Position numbers and translations under genes: made by a program. DNA of 45,142 nt, taken from the NCBI GenBank assembly GCA_000585015.1, contig JFAX01000002.1, positions 167,150 to 212,291 on the forward strand, written 5' to 3'. Positions within the stretch are counted from its first letter, which is position 1. Each line of letters starts with the position of its first letter. Positions 1 through 9,494 of this stretch are shown piece after piece. The notes below the pieces were generated by a model that saw nothing but the letters and a program-made list of their open reading frames with translations, was not told where the DNA came from and did not search any database. This DNA comes from Candidatus Accumulibacter adjunctus (GTDB lineage Bacteria; Pseudomonadota; Gammaproteobacteria; Burkholderiales; Rhodocyclaceae).

Positions 1-71
1 CGCCGAGATCAGGTTGTCTGAGCCTCGACCGCGCCAGATGTGGCTGCACAGAGAGGTGGTACGCGTTGACC

Positions 72-102
72 AAAAAAAAAGGCCTGATCGGTTGACCAGA
101 CC
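72..102 (-). terminator. Rho-independent terminator of the tRNA-Ala gene
   Basis: On the minus strand a 9-bp stem (GGTCTGGTC with GATCAGGCC, two G-U pairs, loop AACC) is followed at once by nine T residues. It lies 18 nt downstream of the tRNA 3' end, which is where an intrinsic terminator for that gene is expected. Confidence 0.85.
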
Positions 103-119
103 CGCGTGCCTGCATTGTT

Positions 120-195
120 TGGTGGAGACAGGCGGGATCGAACCGCCGACCTTCTGATTGCGAACCAGACGCTCTCCCAGCTGAGCTATGCCCCC
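120..195 (-). tRNA. tRNA-Ala (anticodon CGC)
   Basis: A 76-nt minus-strand cloverleaf folds cleanly. It has a 7-bp acceptor stem, a D arm with stem GCTC/GAGC, an anticodon stem TCTGG/TCAGA around loop TTCGCAA, a 5-nt variable region, a T arm GGCGG/CCGCC with loop TTCGATC, and an encoded CCA end. The anticodon CGC (positions 160-162 on the opposite strand) reads the GCG codon for alanine. The acceptor stem has a G3-U70 pair, the alanine identity element. A T-tract hairpin follows immediately. Confidence 0.95.
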
Positions 196-275
196 GAAAC
201 CGCATGCATTCTATGCGTCGCGCCAGGCAGCGTCAACGCTGCCGACGGACCGACGCGCCGCGCGCCTCGCGGCTG

Positions 276-890
276 CTACTTCCTCGCCTTCGCTCCTGCC
301 GGCACGACAGCGACGGCCATGGCCTCGGAGAACACGCCCTCGACCTGATCGCCCTTGCTGATCATCTGGAGCTGTTTCGGATCCTTGATCTTCAGGGTGA
401 CGGTTCGCAGCGCTCCGCGCAGGGTGACGGTGCCCTTCTTGCGGTCGACCTGTTGGACGTCGGCGATGAACGCCACCTCCTTCGACTCGAAGGCGCCCGG
501 CATCTGTCCCGGCGCCGCCGTGCCCTGTTGCCCGCTGTCGATGCGCTCACGCAACTGGCCACCGCCCTTCCTGAGCGTCATCAGCAGTTCCTGCGAATAG
601 CTGAGCACGACCAGGTCGCCAACCTTGATCTGGGCGAAGTTCTTGACCTGATCCCCGACCACGAACTTCGATTGCTCACCGTTGGTGTCCTTCAGGACGA
701 TGGTACGTCCTGCCTGGTCGATCGCCTCGACGGCGAGGGTGACTTTGGCCTCGACGATGCCGGCAAACTGACCGGGAGCGACGGCGACGAGACCTTGGGC
801 GACGGCTGGCTGGGCGGCTGGCTGCTGGGCGGCGACGGCGAACGGGAAGAGCAGCAATGCAGCTGTGGCGATGATGGTACGGATGGGCAT
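276..890 (-). CDS. Secreted protein of unknown function with two similar beta-rich halves
   Basis: This is a 204-residue protein. I chose the ATG at 890 because GGAG lies a few bases upstream and the protein then begins with a clear signal peptide (MPIRTIIATAALLLFPFAVA, cleavage likely before AQQ); longer reading to 995 adds a charged stretch without signal character. The mature part seems to hold two related segments, each running from a Val/Asp turn through a T-I/V-x-L strand to a G-D-x-V motif and ending in a Y/F-S-E/Q motif (roughly residues 44-98 and 132-190). That suggests an internally duplicated small beta fold in the periplasm. I do not recognise a named family, and no catalytic motif is visible. 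The next gene (HU-like) is on the same strand about 110 nt upstream. Confidence 0.75.
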   Translation of the reverse strand: MPIRTIIATAALLLFPFAVAAQQPAAQPAVAQGLVAVAPGQFAGIVEAKVTLAVEAIDQAGRTIVLKDTNGEQSKFVVGDQVKNFAQIKVGDLVVLSYSQELLMTLRKGGGQLRERIDSGQQGTAAPGQMPGAFESKEVAFIADVQQVDRKKGTVTLRGALRTVTLKIKDPKQLQMISKGDQVEGVFSEAMAVAVVPAGAKARK

Positions 891-1001
891 GTGATACTCC
901 GGGAACTGGGGAATCGGGCGATGGGGGGCGACGGCTGCGTGCCGCGTCACGGCAAGGTCGGGGCGGTGTCGCAGACCGTGCGGCTCAGGCTCCAAGAGTC
1001 C

Positions 1002-1286
1002 TTACTCGCCACGGCTGGCGACGCGTGCCTTGAATCCGGCACCGGCAGCGAATTTCGGGACGGTTGTCTGCGGGATGACGATCTTCGCGCCGGATTTCGG
1101 GTTCTTTCCTTCACGGGCAGCGCGTTCGCTGGCCTTGAAGGAACCGAAACCGACCAGCGTGACCGTGTCCCCCCGGGCAACGGCGTCGATGATGGTCTCG
1201 AGGACGGCGTCGAGGGCTTTCGCCGATGCAGCCTTGGAGAGCTCGCTGCGGGTGGCGATGGCGTCGATCATTTCGGACTTGTTCAT
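1002..1286 (-). CDS. hupB: HU-type DNA-binding protein
   Basis: The 94-residue product is a typical HU/IHF subunit. Its N-terminal helices (MNKSEMIDAIATRSELSKAA) are followed by the family signature GFGSF and the DNA-embracing arm with R-x-G-x-N-P-K-S-G around residues 56-65, then a C-terminal V-P-x-F-x-x-G-x-x-F-K segment. HU dimers bend and compact DNA in the nucleoid. The start at 1286 is set by a GAGGAG ribosome binding site about 6 nt upstream; reading upstream to 1373 adds unrelated residues. The sequence fits HU better than IHF-alpha or IHF-beta, but the exact paralogue name is inferred. It lies between the unknown secreted protein gene and uvrA, all on the minus strand, with a 253-nt gap before uvrA. 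Confidence 0.92.
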   Translation of the reverse strand: MNKSEMIDAIATRSELSKAASAKALDAVLETIIDAVARGDTVTLVGFGSFKASERAAREGKNPKSGAKIVIPQTTVPKFAAGAGFKARVASRGE

Positions 1287-1539
1287 ATTGGGCTCCTCGG
1301 ATGGTTGGAAGGGTCCTTCTCGGGCAGGCATGCTGTCGTCCACCACGGCGGCGCCCGGTGATCCTGTCAGCAATTCAAAGGCAACAATTCTGGCATGGAT
1401 CAGCTTCGCGCAAGCAAATTTTTTTGCCCCGGGAAGGTCGGTCGTTGCTTGCCGGCACCGTTCTGATTGTGGCTTGGCAAGAGCTCCCCATCAACAGCCC
1501 CGCCATCAACGGCCCAGGGGCCGCTGCGCCAGCCGATGT

Positions 1540-4443
1540 CTAGCCGCCGCATGCGGCCGGCTCGGCCGGGCCGCCATCCGCGGCGCGATGGTGCCGGGCA
1601 AGCAGGGCGCGCAGAAAACGTCCGCTGTGGCTGGCGGAGACGTCGGCAAGCTGTTCCGGCGTGCCCGTGCCGATGATCGTGCCGCCACCGGCACCCCCTT
1701 CGGGGCCCAGGTCGATCAGCCAGTCGGCCGTCTTGATCACGTCGAGATTGTGCTCGATCACCACCACCGTGTTGCCGTGGTCGGCCAGCCGGTGCAGCAC
1801 GCCGAGGAGCAGTTCGATGTCGTGGAAGTGCAGGCCCGTGGTGGGTTCGTCGAGAATGTAGAGGGTGCGGCCGGTGTCGCGCTTCGACAGTTCGAGCGCC
1901 AGCTTGACCCGCTGCGCCTCGCCGCCGGAGAGGGTGGTTGCCGACTGGCCGAGGGTGATGTAGCTCAGACCGACATCGACCAGGGTCTGCAGCTTGCGTG
2001 CGACGACCGGCACCGGGTCGAAGAACTCGCGCGCCATCTCGACGGTCATCTGCAGGACTTCGTGGATGTTCCGGCCCTTGTACGCCACCTCCAGCGTCTC
2101 GCGGTTGTAGCGCTTGCCGCGGCAGACGTCGCAGGCGACGTAGACGTCGGGCAGGAAATGCATCTCGACCTTGATGACCCCGTCACCCTGACAGGCTTCG
2201 CAGCGTCCGCCCTTGACGTTGAACGAGAAGCGGCCAGGTCCATAGCCGCGCGAGCGTGCCTCGGGGACGCCGGCGAACAGTTCCCGGATCGGCGTCAGGA
2301 GACCGGTGTAGGTTGCCGGATTGGAACGGGGGGTGCGACCGATCGGGCTCTGGTCGACGTTGATCACCTTGTCGAAGTGGTCAAGGCCGATGATCAGGTC
2401 ATGCTCGGCGGGTTCCGCCGTCGAGCCGTAGATCTGCCTGGCTGCCGCCAGGTAGAGCGTGTCGTTGATCAGTGTCGACTTGCCCGAGCCGGAGACGCCG
2501 GTGACGCAGGTGAACAGGCCAACCGGGATTTCGGCCGTGAGGTTGCGAAGGTTGTTGCCGCGGGCGCCGCTGATGCGCAGCATGCGCCCCGGGTCGGCTT
2601 GTCGGCGAAGGGCGTGCAGGCCGATACCGCGGCGTCCGGCAAGATAGTCGCCGGTGAGCGAGTCCGGGTTGTCGGCGATCGCTGCCGGCGAGCCCTCGGC
2701 AACGATATGGCCGCCATGTATGCCAGCTCCGGGGCCGAGGTCGACGACGTGATCGGCGCTGCGGATGGCTTCCTCGTCATGCTCGACGACGATCACCGTA
2801 TTGCCGATGTCGCGCAGTTGGCGCAACGTCTGCAACAGGCGCTCGTTGTCCCGCTGATGCAGGCCGATCGACGGCTCGTCGAGGACGTACATGACGCCGG
2901 TGAGACCGGAGCCGATCTGCGAGGCGAGCCGGATGCGCTGCGCCTCGCCACCGGAAAGCGTCTCTGCCGAACGCTCGAGCGACAGGTAGTCGAGGCCGAC
3001 GTTGATCAGGAACTGCAGGCGACTGACGATCTCCTTGAGCACCTTTTCGGCCACCTGTGCTCTGTTGCCGGGGAGCTGCAGCGAAACGAAGTAGTCGCGT
3101 GCCGCGGCGAGGGGCAGGCGATTGATCTCGTGCAGGGTGCGCGCGCTGTCCTGGCTGCCGATGCGCACGTTGCGCGCTTCCTCACGCAGGCGGCTGCCCT
3201 GGCAGGCGGGGCAGGTGCGGTTGCTGATCAGGCGCGCCAGTTCCTCGCGCACCGCCAGTGAGTCGGTCTCCTTGTAGCGTCGTTCGAGATTGACGATGAT
3301 GCCTTCGAAAGCATGCTCGCGGATGCTCACACGCCCGCGCTCGTTGAGGTAGCCGAAGCGCAGTGTCTCGCGGCCGGAGCCGTAGAGGATGATCTGCCGC
3401 AGCTCGTCCGGCAGATCCCGGAATGGCGTGTCGAGCTGGAAGCCGTAGTGTTCGGCGAGCGAGCCGAGCAGCTGATGGTAGAAGGGGTTGCGCTTGTCCC
3501 AGCCGCGGATCGCGCCGGCAGCGAGCGACAGATCGGGGCGGGCGACGACGCGCTGCGGATCGAAGAAGTGGATGACGCCGAGCCCGTCGCACTTCGGGCA
3601 GGCGCCCATCGGGCTGTTGAACGAGAAGATGCGGGGCTCCAGTTCCTGGATCGCGTACGAGCAGACTGGGCAGGCGAACCGGGCCGAGAAGAAATGCTCG
3701 CGTCCGCCGTCCATCTCGCAGGCGATGGCGCGGCCATCGGCGCAGCGCAGCGCCGTTTCGAAGGATTCGGCGAGGCGCTGGCGGATGTCCTCGCGCACCT
3801 TCAGGCGGTCGACCACGACATCGATCGAATGCTTGTGCGTCCGGGCAAGCCGGGGCAGGGCGTCGATCTCGTGAATCTGTCCGTCGACGCGCAGGCGGGC
3901 AAAGCCCTGCGCACGCAGCTCGGCGAACAGTTCGACCTGCTCGCCCTTGCGGTCGGCGACCACCGGCGCGAGGATCATCAGCCGGCTGCCTTCGGGTAGC
4001 GCCAGGACGTGGTCGACCATCTGCGAGACGGTCTGCGCGGCCAGCGGCAACTGGTGCTCGGCGCAGTAGGGCGTGCCGGCTCGGGCGAAGAGGAGGCGCA
4101 GGTAGTCGTGGATCTCGGTGACGGTGCCGACCGTCGAGCGCGGATTGTGGCTGGTCGCCTTCTGTTCGATCGAGATCGCCGGCGAAAGTCCCTCGATGAG
4201 GTCGACGTCGGGTTTCTCCATGCGCTGCAGGAACTGCCTGGCGTAGGCCGAGAGGGACTCGACGTAGCGCCGCTGCCCTTCGGCGTAAAGGGTGTCGAAG
4301 GCGAGTGACGACTTGCCTGATCCCGACAGGCCGGTGATGACGATCAGGCGGTTGCGCGGCAGGTCGAGGTTGATGTTCTTCAGGTTGTGCGTGCGCGCAC
4401 CACGGATTCGCAGCTGGCTGTGGGTCTGGCTGGGTTCGTCCAT
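1540..4443 (-). CDS. uvrA: UvrABC excinuclease subunit A
   Basis: This 967-residue protein is a full-length UvrA, the damage-recognition ATPase of nucleotide excision repair, which loads UvrB onto lesions. It has two ABC ATPase modules: Walker [10 protein letters not shown] at residues 38-46 and GVSGSGKST near 650, with LSGGEAQR signatures in each half. Two zinc modules are visible, CPVC...CPKC near 257-284 and CEAC...CDVC near 744-770. The start at 4443 gives [10 protein letters not shown] followed by the usual [10 protein letters not shown] opening. The frame stays open far upstream across the divergent MFS gene, but that extension is a shadow of the transporter. The C-terminal tail is Ala/His-rich and ends in AACGG. 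Transcription probably starts in the 72-nt gap shared with the MFS gene. Confidence 0.97.
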   Translation of the reverse strand: MDEPSQTHSQLRIRGARTHNLKNINLDLPRNRLIVITGLSGSGKSSLAFDTLYAEGQRRYVESLSAYARQFLQRMEKPDVDLIEGLSPAISIEQKATSHNPRSTVGTVTEIHDYLRLLFARAGTPYCAEHQLPLAAQTVSQMVDHVLALPEGSRLMILAPVVADRKGEQVELFAELRAQGFARLRVDGQIHEIDALPRLARTHKHSIDVVVDRLKVREDIRQRLAESFETALRCADGRAIACEMDGGREHFFSARFACPVCSYAIQELEPRIFSFNSPMGACPKCDGLGVIHFFDPQRVVARPDLSLAAGAIRGWDKRNPFYHQLLGSLAEHYGFQLDTPFRDLPDELRQIILYGSGRETLRFGYLNERGRVSIREHAFEGIIVNLERRYKETDSLAVREELARLISNRTCPACQGSRLREEARNVRIGSQDSARTLHEINRLPLAAARDYFVSLQLPGNRAQVAEKVLKEIVSRLQFLINVGLDYLSLERSAETLSGGEAQRIRLASQIGSGLTGVMYVLDEPSIGLHQRDNERLLQTLRQLRDIGNTVIVVEHDEEAIRSADHVVDLGPGAGIHGGHIVAEGSPAAIADNPDSLTGDYLAGRRGIGLHALRRQADPGRMLRISGARGNNLRNLTAEIPVGLFTCVTGVSGSGKSTLINDTLYLAAARQIYGSTAEPAEHDLIIGLDHFDKVINVDQSPIGRTPRSNPATYTGLLTPIRELFAGVPEARSRGYGPGRFSFNVKGGRCEACQGDGVIKVEMHFLPDVYVACDVCRGKRYNRETLEVAYKGRNIHEVLQMTVEMAREFFDPVPVVARKLQTLVDVGLSYITLGQSATTLSGGEAQRVKLALELSKRDTGRTLYILDEPTTGLHFHDIELLLGVLHRLADHGNTVVVIEHNLDVIKTADWLIDLGPEGGAGGGTIIGTGTPEQLADVSASHSGRFLRALLARHHRAADGGPAEPAACGG

Positions 4444-4480
4444 CGGGGAGCTGACCTCGGGCGCCGGGGGCAAACCTGCT

Positions 4481-4510
4481 AATATACGCAATTTCGCAGT
4501 CTGGCAGCAA
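4481..4510 (-). promoter_or_regulatory. Candidate sigma-70 promoter for uvrA
   Basis: On the minus strand TTGCTG (4505-4510) and TATATT (4481-4486) are separated by 18 bp and lie about 38 nt upstream of the uvrA start. It is the most AT-rich stretch of the divergent intergenic region. No CTGT-N8-ACAG LexA box was seen. Confidence 0.4.
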
Positions 4511-4515
4511 ACCAC

Positions 4516-5721
4516 ATGTCCGCCTCGAGCAACGATCGCATGAGCCGTGAAGAAAGGCTCGCCGGCATCAGCCTGGCGGCGGTCTTCGCGTTGCGCATGC
4601 TCGGCCTGTTCCTGATCCTGCCGGTCTTCGCGCTCTACGCCAGCGAACTGCCGTCGGGCAGGGACATGGTGCTCGTCGGGGTGGCGCTCGGCGCCTACGG
4701 CCTGACGCAGGCCTGCCTGCAGATCGCCTACGGCGCGGCTTCCGACCACTTCGGCCGCAAGCCGGTGATCGTCTTCGGCTTGCTGCTGTTCGGCATCGGC
4801 AGCTTCGTCGCCGCCCTCGCCGACGACATCTATCTCGTCATCGTTGGCCGCGTGCTGCAGGGTGCCGGCGCGATCTCGGCGGCGGTCACGGCGCTTGCCG
4901 CCGATCTGACGCGCGAGCAGCACCTGACCAAGGTGATGGCGATGATCGGATCGTCGATCGGGCTGATGTTTGCCGTGTCGATGGTCGGCGCGCCGTTGCT
5001 CTATGCGGCGATCGGCATGCCAGGCATCTTCGCGCTGACCGGCGGGCTGGCTCTGCTGGCGATCTTCGTCGTCCTGCGGGTGGTGCCGACGGCGCCGATC
5101 ATGCCGCGGCAGCCGGCCTGGCAGAGCTTCGTCGAAGTGCTGTCGCACCAGCAACTGCTGCGACTCAATTTTGGTGTCTTCGCCCTCCACCTGATGCTGA
5201 CCGCGATGTGGGTGCTGTTGCCGACCGAGCTGGTGAAGACGGGCGGTTTGCCGGTCGCCGAGCACTGGAAGGTCTACCTGCCGGCGCTGCTCATCTCCTT
5301 CGTCATCATGGTGCCGGCGATCATCGTCGCCGAACGCTTCGCGCGCCTGAAGCTGGTCTTCAACGCCGCGATTGTGCTCTTGCTCTGCGTCCAGGCGGGC
5401 TTCGGGCTGTTTGCCGGCGGCCTTTTCGGCCTGGCCTTCTGGCTGATGCTGTTCTTCGTCTCCTTCAACATCCTCGAAGCGACGCAGCCGTCGCTGATTT
5501 CGCGCATCGCGCCGCCACACGCGAAGGGCGCGGCGCTCGGGGTTTACAATACCACCCAGGCGCTCGGGTTGTTCCTGGGCGGCGTGCTGGGCGGTGTCCT
5601 CGCCAAGTACGCCGGTCCTGGTGCCGTCTGGGCGGGTGGTGTGCTGCTGACACTGGTGTGGCTGATGCTCGGCCTGACGATGGTCATGCCGGCCGTGCGC
5701 TCGCGCCAGGCAGCGACCTGA
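4516..5721 (+). CDS. MFS drug/solute exporter, YajR-like
   Basis: The 401-residue product is a 12-helix major facilitator. The cytoplasmic loop between helices 2 and 3 carries the family motif as [13 protein letters not shown] (about residues 76-88), and the second half repeats hydrophobic helices ending near the C-terminus. The opening [17 protein letters not shown] resembles the YajR/DHA1-type proton-coupled exporters common in betaproteobacteria; the substrate cannot be told from sequence. The first ATG (4516) has no convincing Shine-Dalgarno sequence, and an in-frame ATG at 4540 (MSREER) is an alternative start. It is divergent from uvrA and ends 49 nt before ssb. Confidence 0.9.
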   Translation: MSASSNDRMSREERLAGISLAAVFALRMLGLFLILPVFALYASELPSGRDMVLVGVALGAYGLTQACLQIAYGAASDHFGRKPVIVFGLLLFGIGSFVAALADDIYLVIVGRVLQGAGAISAAVTALAADLTREQHLTKVMAMIGSSIGLMFAVSMVGAPLLYAAIGMPGIFALTGGLALLAIFVVLRVVPTAPIMPRQPAWQSFVEVLSHQQLLRLNFGVFALHLMLTAMWVLLPTELVKTGGLPVAEHWKVYLPALLISFVIMVPAIIVAERFARLKLVFNAAIVLLLCVQAGFGLFAGGLFGLAFWLMLFFVSFNILEATQPSLISRIAPPHAKGAALGVYNTTQALGLFLGGVLGGVLAKYAGPGAVWAGGVLLTLVWLMLGLTMVMPAVRSRQAAT

Positions 5722-5770
5722 AAGTACCTGTAATCGTGGCGATTTTTCCAATACCGTTCAGGGAGGCGAC

Positions 5771-6247
5771 ATGGCTTCGGTCAACAAAGTGATCCTCGTG
5801 GGCAATCTCGGAGCCGATCCGGAGACCCGTTATCTGCCGAGTGGCGACGCCGTCTGCAACATCAGGATGGCGACCACCGATCGGTCGCGCGACAAGGTGT
5901 CGGGCGAATTGAAGGAGTACACCGAGTGGCATCGCGTGGTCTTCTTCGGCAAGCTGGCCGAAACGGCCGGCCAATACCTCAAGAAGGGGCGCCAGGTGTA
6001 TGTCGAAGGGCGTATCCGGACCAACAAGTGGCAGGACAAGGAAGGCAACGAGCGCTACACGACCGAAATCGTTGCCAATGAGATGAAGATGCTGGGCAGC
6101 CGCGAGGGCATGGGCGCACCTGCCGGCGAGGCCGAGTACGGCGGCAGCATGCCATCGGCAGCCGGCCAGGCTGCCGGCGCGGCACGCAATGCGCCAGCCA
6201 GGAAGACGCCGGGCTTCGAAGACATGGACGACGACATCCCGTTCTGA
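5771..6247 (+). CDS. ssb: Single-stranded DNA-binding protein
   Basis: This 158-residue protein begins with the classic SSB opening [18 protein letters not shown] and carries a complete OB fold to about residue 110, including the [13 protein letters not shown] core. A Gly/Ala/Pro-rich linker leads to the acidic tip MDDDIPF, which recruits repair and replication partners. SSB tetramers protect single-stranded DNA during replication, recombination and repair. The start is supported by GGGAGG 5 nt upstream. It follows the MFS gene on the same strand; the combination with divergent uvrA is a common betaproteobacterial arrangement. Confidence 0.98.
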   Translation: MASVNKVILVGNLGADPETRYLPSGDAVCNIRMATTDRSRDKVSGELKEYTEWHRVVFFGKLAETAGQYLKKGRQVYVEGRIRTNKWQDKEGNERYTTEIVANEMKMLGSREGMGAPAGEAEYGGSMPSAAGQAAGAARNAPARKTPGFEDMDDDIPF

Positions 6248-6298
6248 GCGAACGGCCGGACAGCGCCGTCACCTTTCGCCGGCGGTTGCTGCAAAAGA

Positions 6299-6325
6299 AA
6301 CGGGGTCCGCGTTGCGGACCCCGTT
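6299..6325 (-). terminator. Terminator between convergent ssb and sodB
   Basis: A perfect 12-bp stem (AACGGGGTCCGC paired with its complement, 3-nt loop) lies between the stop codons of the convergent genes. Read on the minus strand it is followed by TTCTTTTG, so it fits best as the sodB terminator; on the plus strand no T tract follows, although it may still serve ssb. Confidence 0.8.
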
Positions 6326-6367
6326 CGCTGTCACCTGAGGGTGACGCCGAATGACTCGCTCGGTCGC

Positions 6368-6955
6368 TCAGGCGGCGTAGTTCTGTTCGGCGAAGTGCCA
6401 GTTGACGAGGTTGCCGAGGAAAGTCTCGACGAACTTCGGTCGCAGGTTGCGGTAATCGATGTAGTAGGCATGCTCCCAGACGTCGATGCACAGCAGCGCC
6501 TTGTCGGCGGTCGTCAGCGGCGTACCGGCGGCACCCGTGTTGACGATATCGACGGTGCCGTCCGGTTTGCGCACCAGCCAGGTCCATGCCGACCCGAAGT
6601 TGCCCACTGCCGATGCCTGAAAGGCCTTCGCAAACTCCGCAAAGGAGCCCCAGCGGGCGTCGATCGCTGCTGCCAGAGCGCCGCCCGGAGCGCCACCGCC
6701 GCCGGCCCGCAGACAGTTCCAGAAGAAACTGTGGTTCCAGACCTGCGCCGAGTTGTTGTAGATGCCGCCTGCGGGGGCCTTGCGGACGATCGCTTCGAGG
6801 TCCAGTTCCTCGTACTCGGTTCCCTTGATCAGGTTGTTGAGGTTGGTGACATAGGCCTGGTGGTGCTTGCCGTAGTGATACTCGAGGGTTTCCTGCGACA
6901 TGTGCGGTGCCAGTGCGTCCATGGCGAAAGGCAGTGGCGGCAGCTTATGTTCCAT
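6368..6955 (-). CDS. sodB: Superoxide dismutase, Fe type
   Basis: The 195-residue protein is a normal-length Fe/Mn superoxide dismutase, which disproportionates superoxide to peroxide and oxygen in the cytoplasm. Metal ligands are visible as His27 (in LEYHYGKHH), His75 (in QVWNHSFFW), and the Asp and His of DVWEHAYYIDY. The Ala-Gln-Val-Trp-Asn-His-Ser-Phe-Phe-Trp stretch and the motif AVGNFGSAWTWL are typical of the iron enzymes. The start is preceded by GGAG. A strong terminator lies downstream. The call of iron rather than manganese rests on overall resemblance. Confidence 0.95.
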   Translation of the reverse strand: MEHKLPPLPFAMDALAPHMSQETLEYHYGKHHQAYVTNLNNLIKGTEYEELDLEAIVRKAPAGGIYNNSAQVWNHSFFWNCLRAGGGGAPGGALAAAIDARWGSFAEFAKAFQASAVGNFGSAWTWLVRKPDGTVDIVNTGAAGTPLTTADKALLCIDVWEHAYYIDYRNLRPKFVETFLGNLVNWHFAEQNYAA

Positions 6956-7206
6956 CCGTGTTCTCCGTAAGTATTGTCTGTGGCAAAAGGGTTGGGGGTG
7001 GCGGGCCGGACCCCTCGTTGCTCCCCGCCTACCTGCTCGGCCCGGATTCTATGCTGACCCTGCCTTGCTGGCAAATGAAGCGGCCGGCGCGTGGTCGCCC
7101 GACGCGGCGTCGGGGCGCGCGCGACGGCCGTCGCCCGGAACCCGGGCGGATCGCTGGCGAGGCGTCGTTGCTGGCGGACGTCGTCGGTGCCGTCCATGCC
7201 GGGTGT

Positions 7207-8577
7207 TCAGCTTCCCCGATCATCGGCAGAGACCGCCAGGACCATCGCGTCCGCTCGTCCATCGTGCAGGAAGACAGCGATCTCCTCGCCAGGTTCCAGC
7301 ATCGAGCTGGCATGGACGATCTGCTGCCGGCCGTTGGTGACGATGCTGTAGCCGCGGGCCAGAACCGCCCGCGGGTCGAGTTGCGACAGGCAGGCGTGCA
7401 GGCGGCCGAGTTCGGCCGCCGTGCCGTCGAGGGTCTGCCGCCCCGCCCGTTCCAGCTGCGATGCCAGTGACTGCAGTCGCAGTCTCTGCGGTGCCAGATC
7501 GGGGCGGTGGTGGTGCAGGCGATGCTCGAGGCTGGCCAGCGCTCCGCGTGCCCGCGTGCTGCCCAACAGGAGGCCGGCGGCGAGGCGGCGCCGCAGGTTG
7601 TGCAGCGCTTCCCGCTGGCGCGCGAGGGATTGCCCCGGGTGCTGCAGGCGGCGGCCCAGCCAGTCGAGCTGCTGGGCGCGCTGGTTGAACGCCTGTGTGG
7701 CCTGGCGACGCAGCGCGAGGTGGTCTGCGAACAGCCGCGCGAGTAAGGCGCTGCGTTCAGGGGCGGCCATTTCGGCTGCCGCGGTCGGCGTCGCCGCGCG
7801 CCGATCGGCGGCAAAGTCGGCAATCGTGAAGTCGGTCTCGTGGCCGATGCCGCTGACGATGGGCAACGGACAGGCGCGGATGGCGCGGGCGACAGTCTCG
7901 TCGTTGAACGCCTGCAGGTCTTCCAGGCTGCCGCCACCGCGGCAGAGGATCAGCAGGTCGCATTCGTCGCGTTCGCCGGCAGTGCGAATGGCAGCGGCGA
8001 TCAGCGCCGCTGCGCCGTCGCCCTGGACCGGTGTCGGATAGACGACGATCCCCACGTGGGCGGCCCGCCGGCCGAGCGTGCTGAGGACGTCGCGCAGGGC
8101 TGCCGCCTGCGGCGAGGTGACGATGCCGATGCGCTGCGGGAAGGCCGGTAGCGAGCGCTTGAGCGCGCTGTCGAAAAGGCCCTCGCGGGCGAGTCTTTCC
8201 TTCAGGCGAAGAAAGCTCTCGTAGAGGTTGCCCTGGCCCGCACGGCGCGCTGCCTCGATGTTGAGCTGGAAATCGCCACGCGCCTCGTAGAGGGTGACCA
8301 GCACCCGTGCCTCGATGTGCTGGCCGTTCTCGAGGCGCCAGCCGAGCAGCTGTGCACGGTTGCGGAACATCACGCAGCGGACCTGCGCCGCGCTGTCCTT
8401 GAGCGAGAAATAGACATGTCCGGAAGCGGCGTAACTCAGGTTCGACACTTCACCGGCGACCCAACACAGCGGGAAGGCGGCTTCGAGACGCTCGCGCGCC
8501 AAGCGGTTGAGTAGGGAAACCGGGATCACCGCTGCGGGCGGGTCGCAGGTGGCTCGGGCTGACGGGAAATCTTCCAT
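7207..8577 (-). CDS. xseA: Exodeoxyribonuclease VII large subunit
   Basis: This 456-residue protein is XseA, the catalytic subunit that with XseB degrades single-stranded DNA. The N-terminal OB domain is seen as W-V-A-G-E-V-S-N-L...GHVYFSLKD (about residues 39-61). The catalytic domain carries R-I-G-I-V-T-S-P-Q-A-A-A-L-R-D, CRGGGSLEDLQAFND and SGIGHETDFTIAD, followed by a long helical coiled-coil region (about 280-400) and the C-terminal segment L-A-R-G-Y-S-I-V. No good ribosome binding site precedes the ATG at 8577, but no other start retains the full OB domain. No xseB is in this window. A 251-nt gene-free gap separates it from sodB. Confidence 0.96.
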   Translation of the reverse strand: MEDFPSARATCDPPAAVIPVSLLNRLARERLEAAFPLCWVAGEVSNLSYAASGHVYFSLKDSAAQVRCVMFRNRAQLLGWRLENGQHIEARVLVTLYEARGDFQLNIEAARRAGQGNLYESFLRLKERLAREGLFDSALKRSLPAFPQRIGIVTSPQAAALRDVLSTLGRRAAHVGIVVYPTPVQGDGAAALIAAAIRTAGERDECDLLILCRGGGSLEDLQAFNDETVARAIRACPLPIVSGIGHETDFTIADFAADRRAATPTAAAEMAAPERSALLARLFADHLALRRQATQAFNQRAQQLDWLGRRLQHPGQSLARQREALHNLRRRLAAGLLLGSTRARGALASLEHRLHHHRPDLAPQRLRLQSLASQLERAGRQTLDGTAAELGRLHACLSQLDPRAVLARGYSIVTNGRQQIVHASSMLEPGEEIAVFLHDGRADAMVLAVSADDRGS

Positions 8578-8809
8578 CGCCGGATTCTACATCGTCGCCT
8601 CCGGATCGCGCTCGCCAGCACCGCCGCGCAGAGATCCCGGCAGCGGCTGCAGCGTTGCGCTTGCCGGCTCCCCGGCAGACGGCAGCGATCTTCCTCGATC
8701 GGCACAGGTCTTCCTCAGCCGCAGGCTCGCGGATGATCTGAGCACGGATGATGGCGACGAGACCGCGCTGCCGCGAGGCGCCGTCGTAGCCTGCTGCCGC
8801 GGCCGGGTC

Positions 8810-8838
8810 TTGCCGCAGGCTTCGTCGCAGGCTAAAGT
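8810..8838 (+). promoter_or_regulatory. Candidate sigma-70 promoter of the exbB operon
   Basis: TTGCCG (8810-8815) and TAAAGT (8833-8838) are separated by exactly 17 bp and end 32 nt before the exbB GTG start. The rest of the 293-nt gap between the divergent xseA and exbB genes shows no gene. Confidence 0.5.
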
Positions 8839-8870
8839 GACCACCTGTCCCCATCTTGCGGAGCTAACGG

Positions 8871-9479
8871 GTGTTTTCCATCATTCAGGCTGCTGGCTGG
8901 CCGATCTGGCCCTTGCTGCTGGCGTCAATCATTGCCGTGGCGTTGATCATCGAGCGCCTGGTGGCGCTGCGGCGCAGCAAGGTCATCCCCGCCGGGCTGC
9001 TGCAACGGGTCGTCGCCGAGTACCGGCAGAACGGCGCGAGCGCGGCACTGGTCGGCAACCTCGAGACGCATTCCCCGCTCGGTCGCATCCTCGCCGCCGG
9101 CCTGCGCAACGTCGGCAGTTCGCGCGAGGTGATGCGGGAAACGATCGAGGAAACCGGTGCGGTCGTCCTGCACGACCTCGAACGCTACCTGACGACGCTT
9201 GGCACGATTGCCTCGATCAGCCCGTTGATGGGTCTCTTCGGGACCGTCGTCGGCATGATCGAGATCTTCGGCTCGCAGGCGCCCGGCGGCAGCAACCCGA
9301 TCCAGTTGGCCCACGGGATCTCGATCGCGCTCTACAACACGGGTTTCGGGCTGCTGATCGCCATTCCCGGGATGATCTTCTGGCGCCATTTCAGGGCGCT
9401 GGTGGACGGCTATGTCGCCGAGATGCAGCAGCAGGCGGTCCGTCTGGTCGAGGTTCTGCACGGTGAACGCAGGGCTTGA
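8871..9479 (+). CDS. exbB: ExbB/TolQ-type proton channel subunit
   Basis: The 202-residue protein has the MotA/TolQ/ExbB layout: an N-terminal helix (about residues 10-30), a cytoplasmic loop, and two conserved helices around T-I-A-S-I-S-P-L-M-G-L-F-G-T-V-V-G-M and the G-I-S-I-A-L-Y-N-T-G-F-G-L segment. With ExbD it would use the proton motive force to energise TonB or a similar transducer. The start is GTG with GCGGAG upstream; no ATG fits better. exbD follows 15 nt downstream and lpxK after that, so this pair probably belongs to the envelope operon. No TonB gene is in the window, so the partner is unknown. Confidence 0.93.
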   Translation: MFSIIQAAGWPIWPLLLASIIAVALIIERLVALRRSKVIPAGLLQRVVAEYRQNGASAALVGNLETHSPLGRILAAGLRNVGSSREVMRETIEETGAVVLHDLERYLTTLGTIASISPLMGLFGTVVGMIEIFGSQAPGGSNPIQLAHGISIALYNTGFGLLIAIPGMIFWRHFRALVDGYVAEMQQQAVRLVEVLHGERRA

Positions 9480-9494
9480 CGGAAGGGGCTGGCG

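Noticed and set aside
1030-3261. A 743-residue plus-strand open frame across HU and uvrA
   Set aside because: It runs opposite to two certain genes and shows no domain.
4444-4515. LexA (SOS) box upstream of uvrA
   Set aside because: No CTGT-N8-ACAG palindrome is present in the intergenic region.
4444-5751. N-terminal extension of the uvrA frame to a 1,403-residue protein
   Set aside because: The extra part is antisense to the MFS gene and is rich in Arg/Gln/His/Asp, as expected from a GC-rich shadow frame. The UvrA family start lies at 4443.
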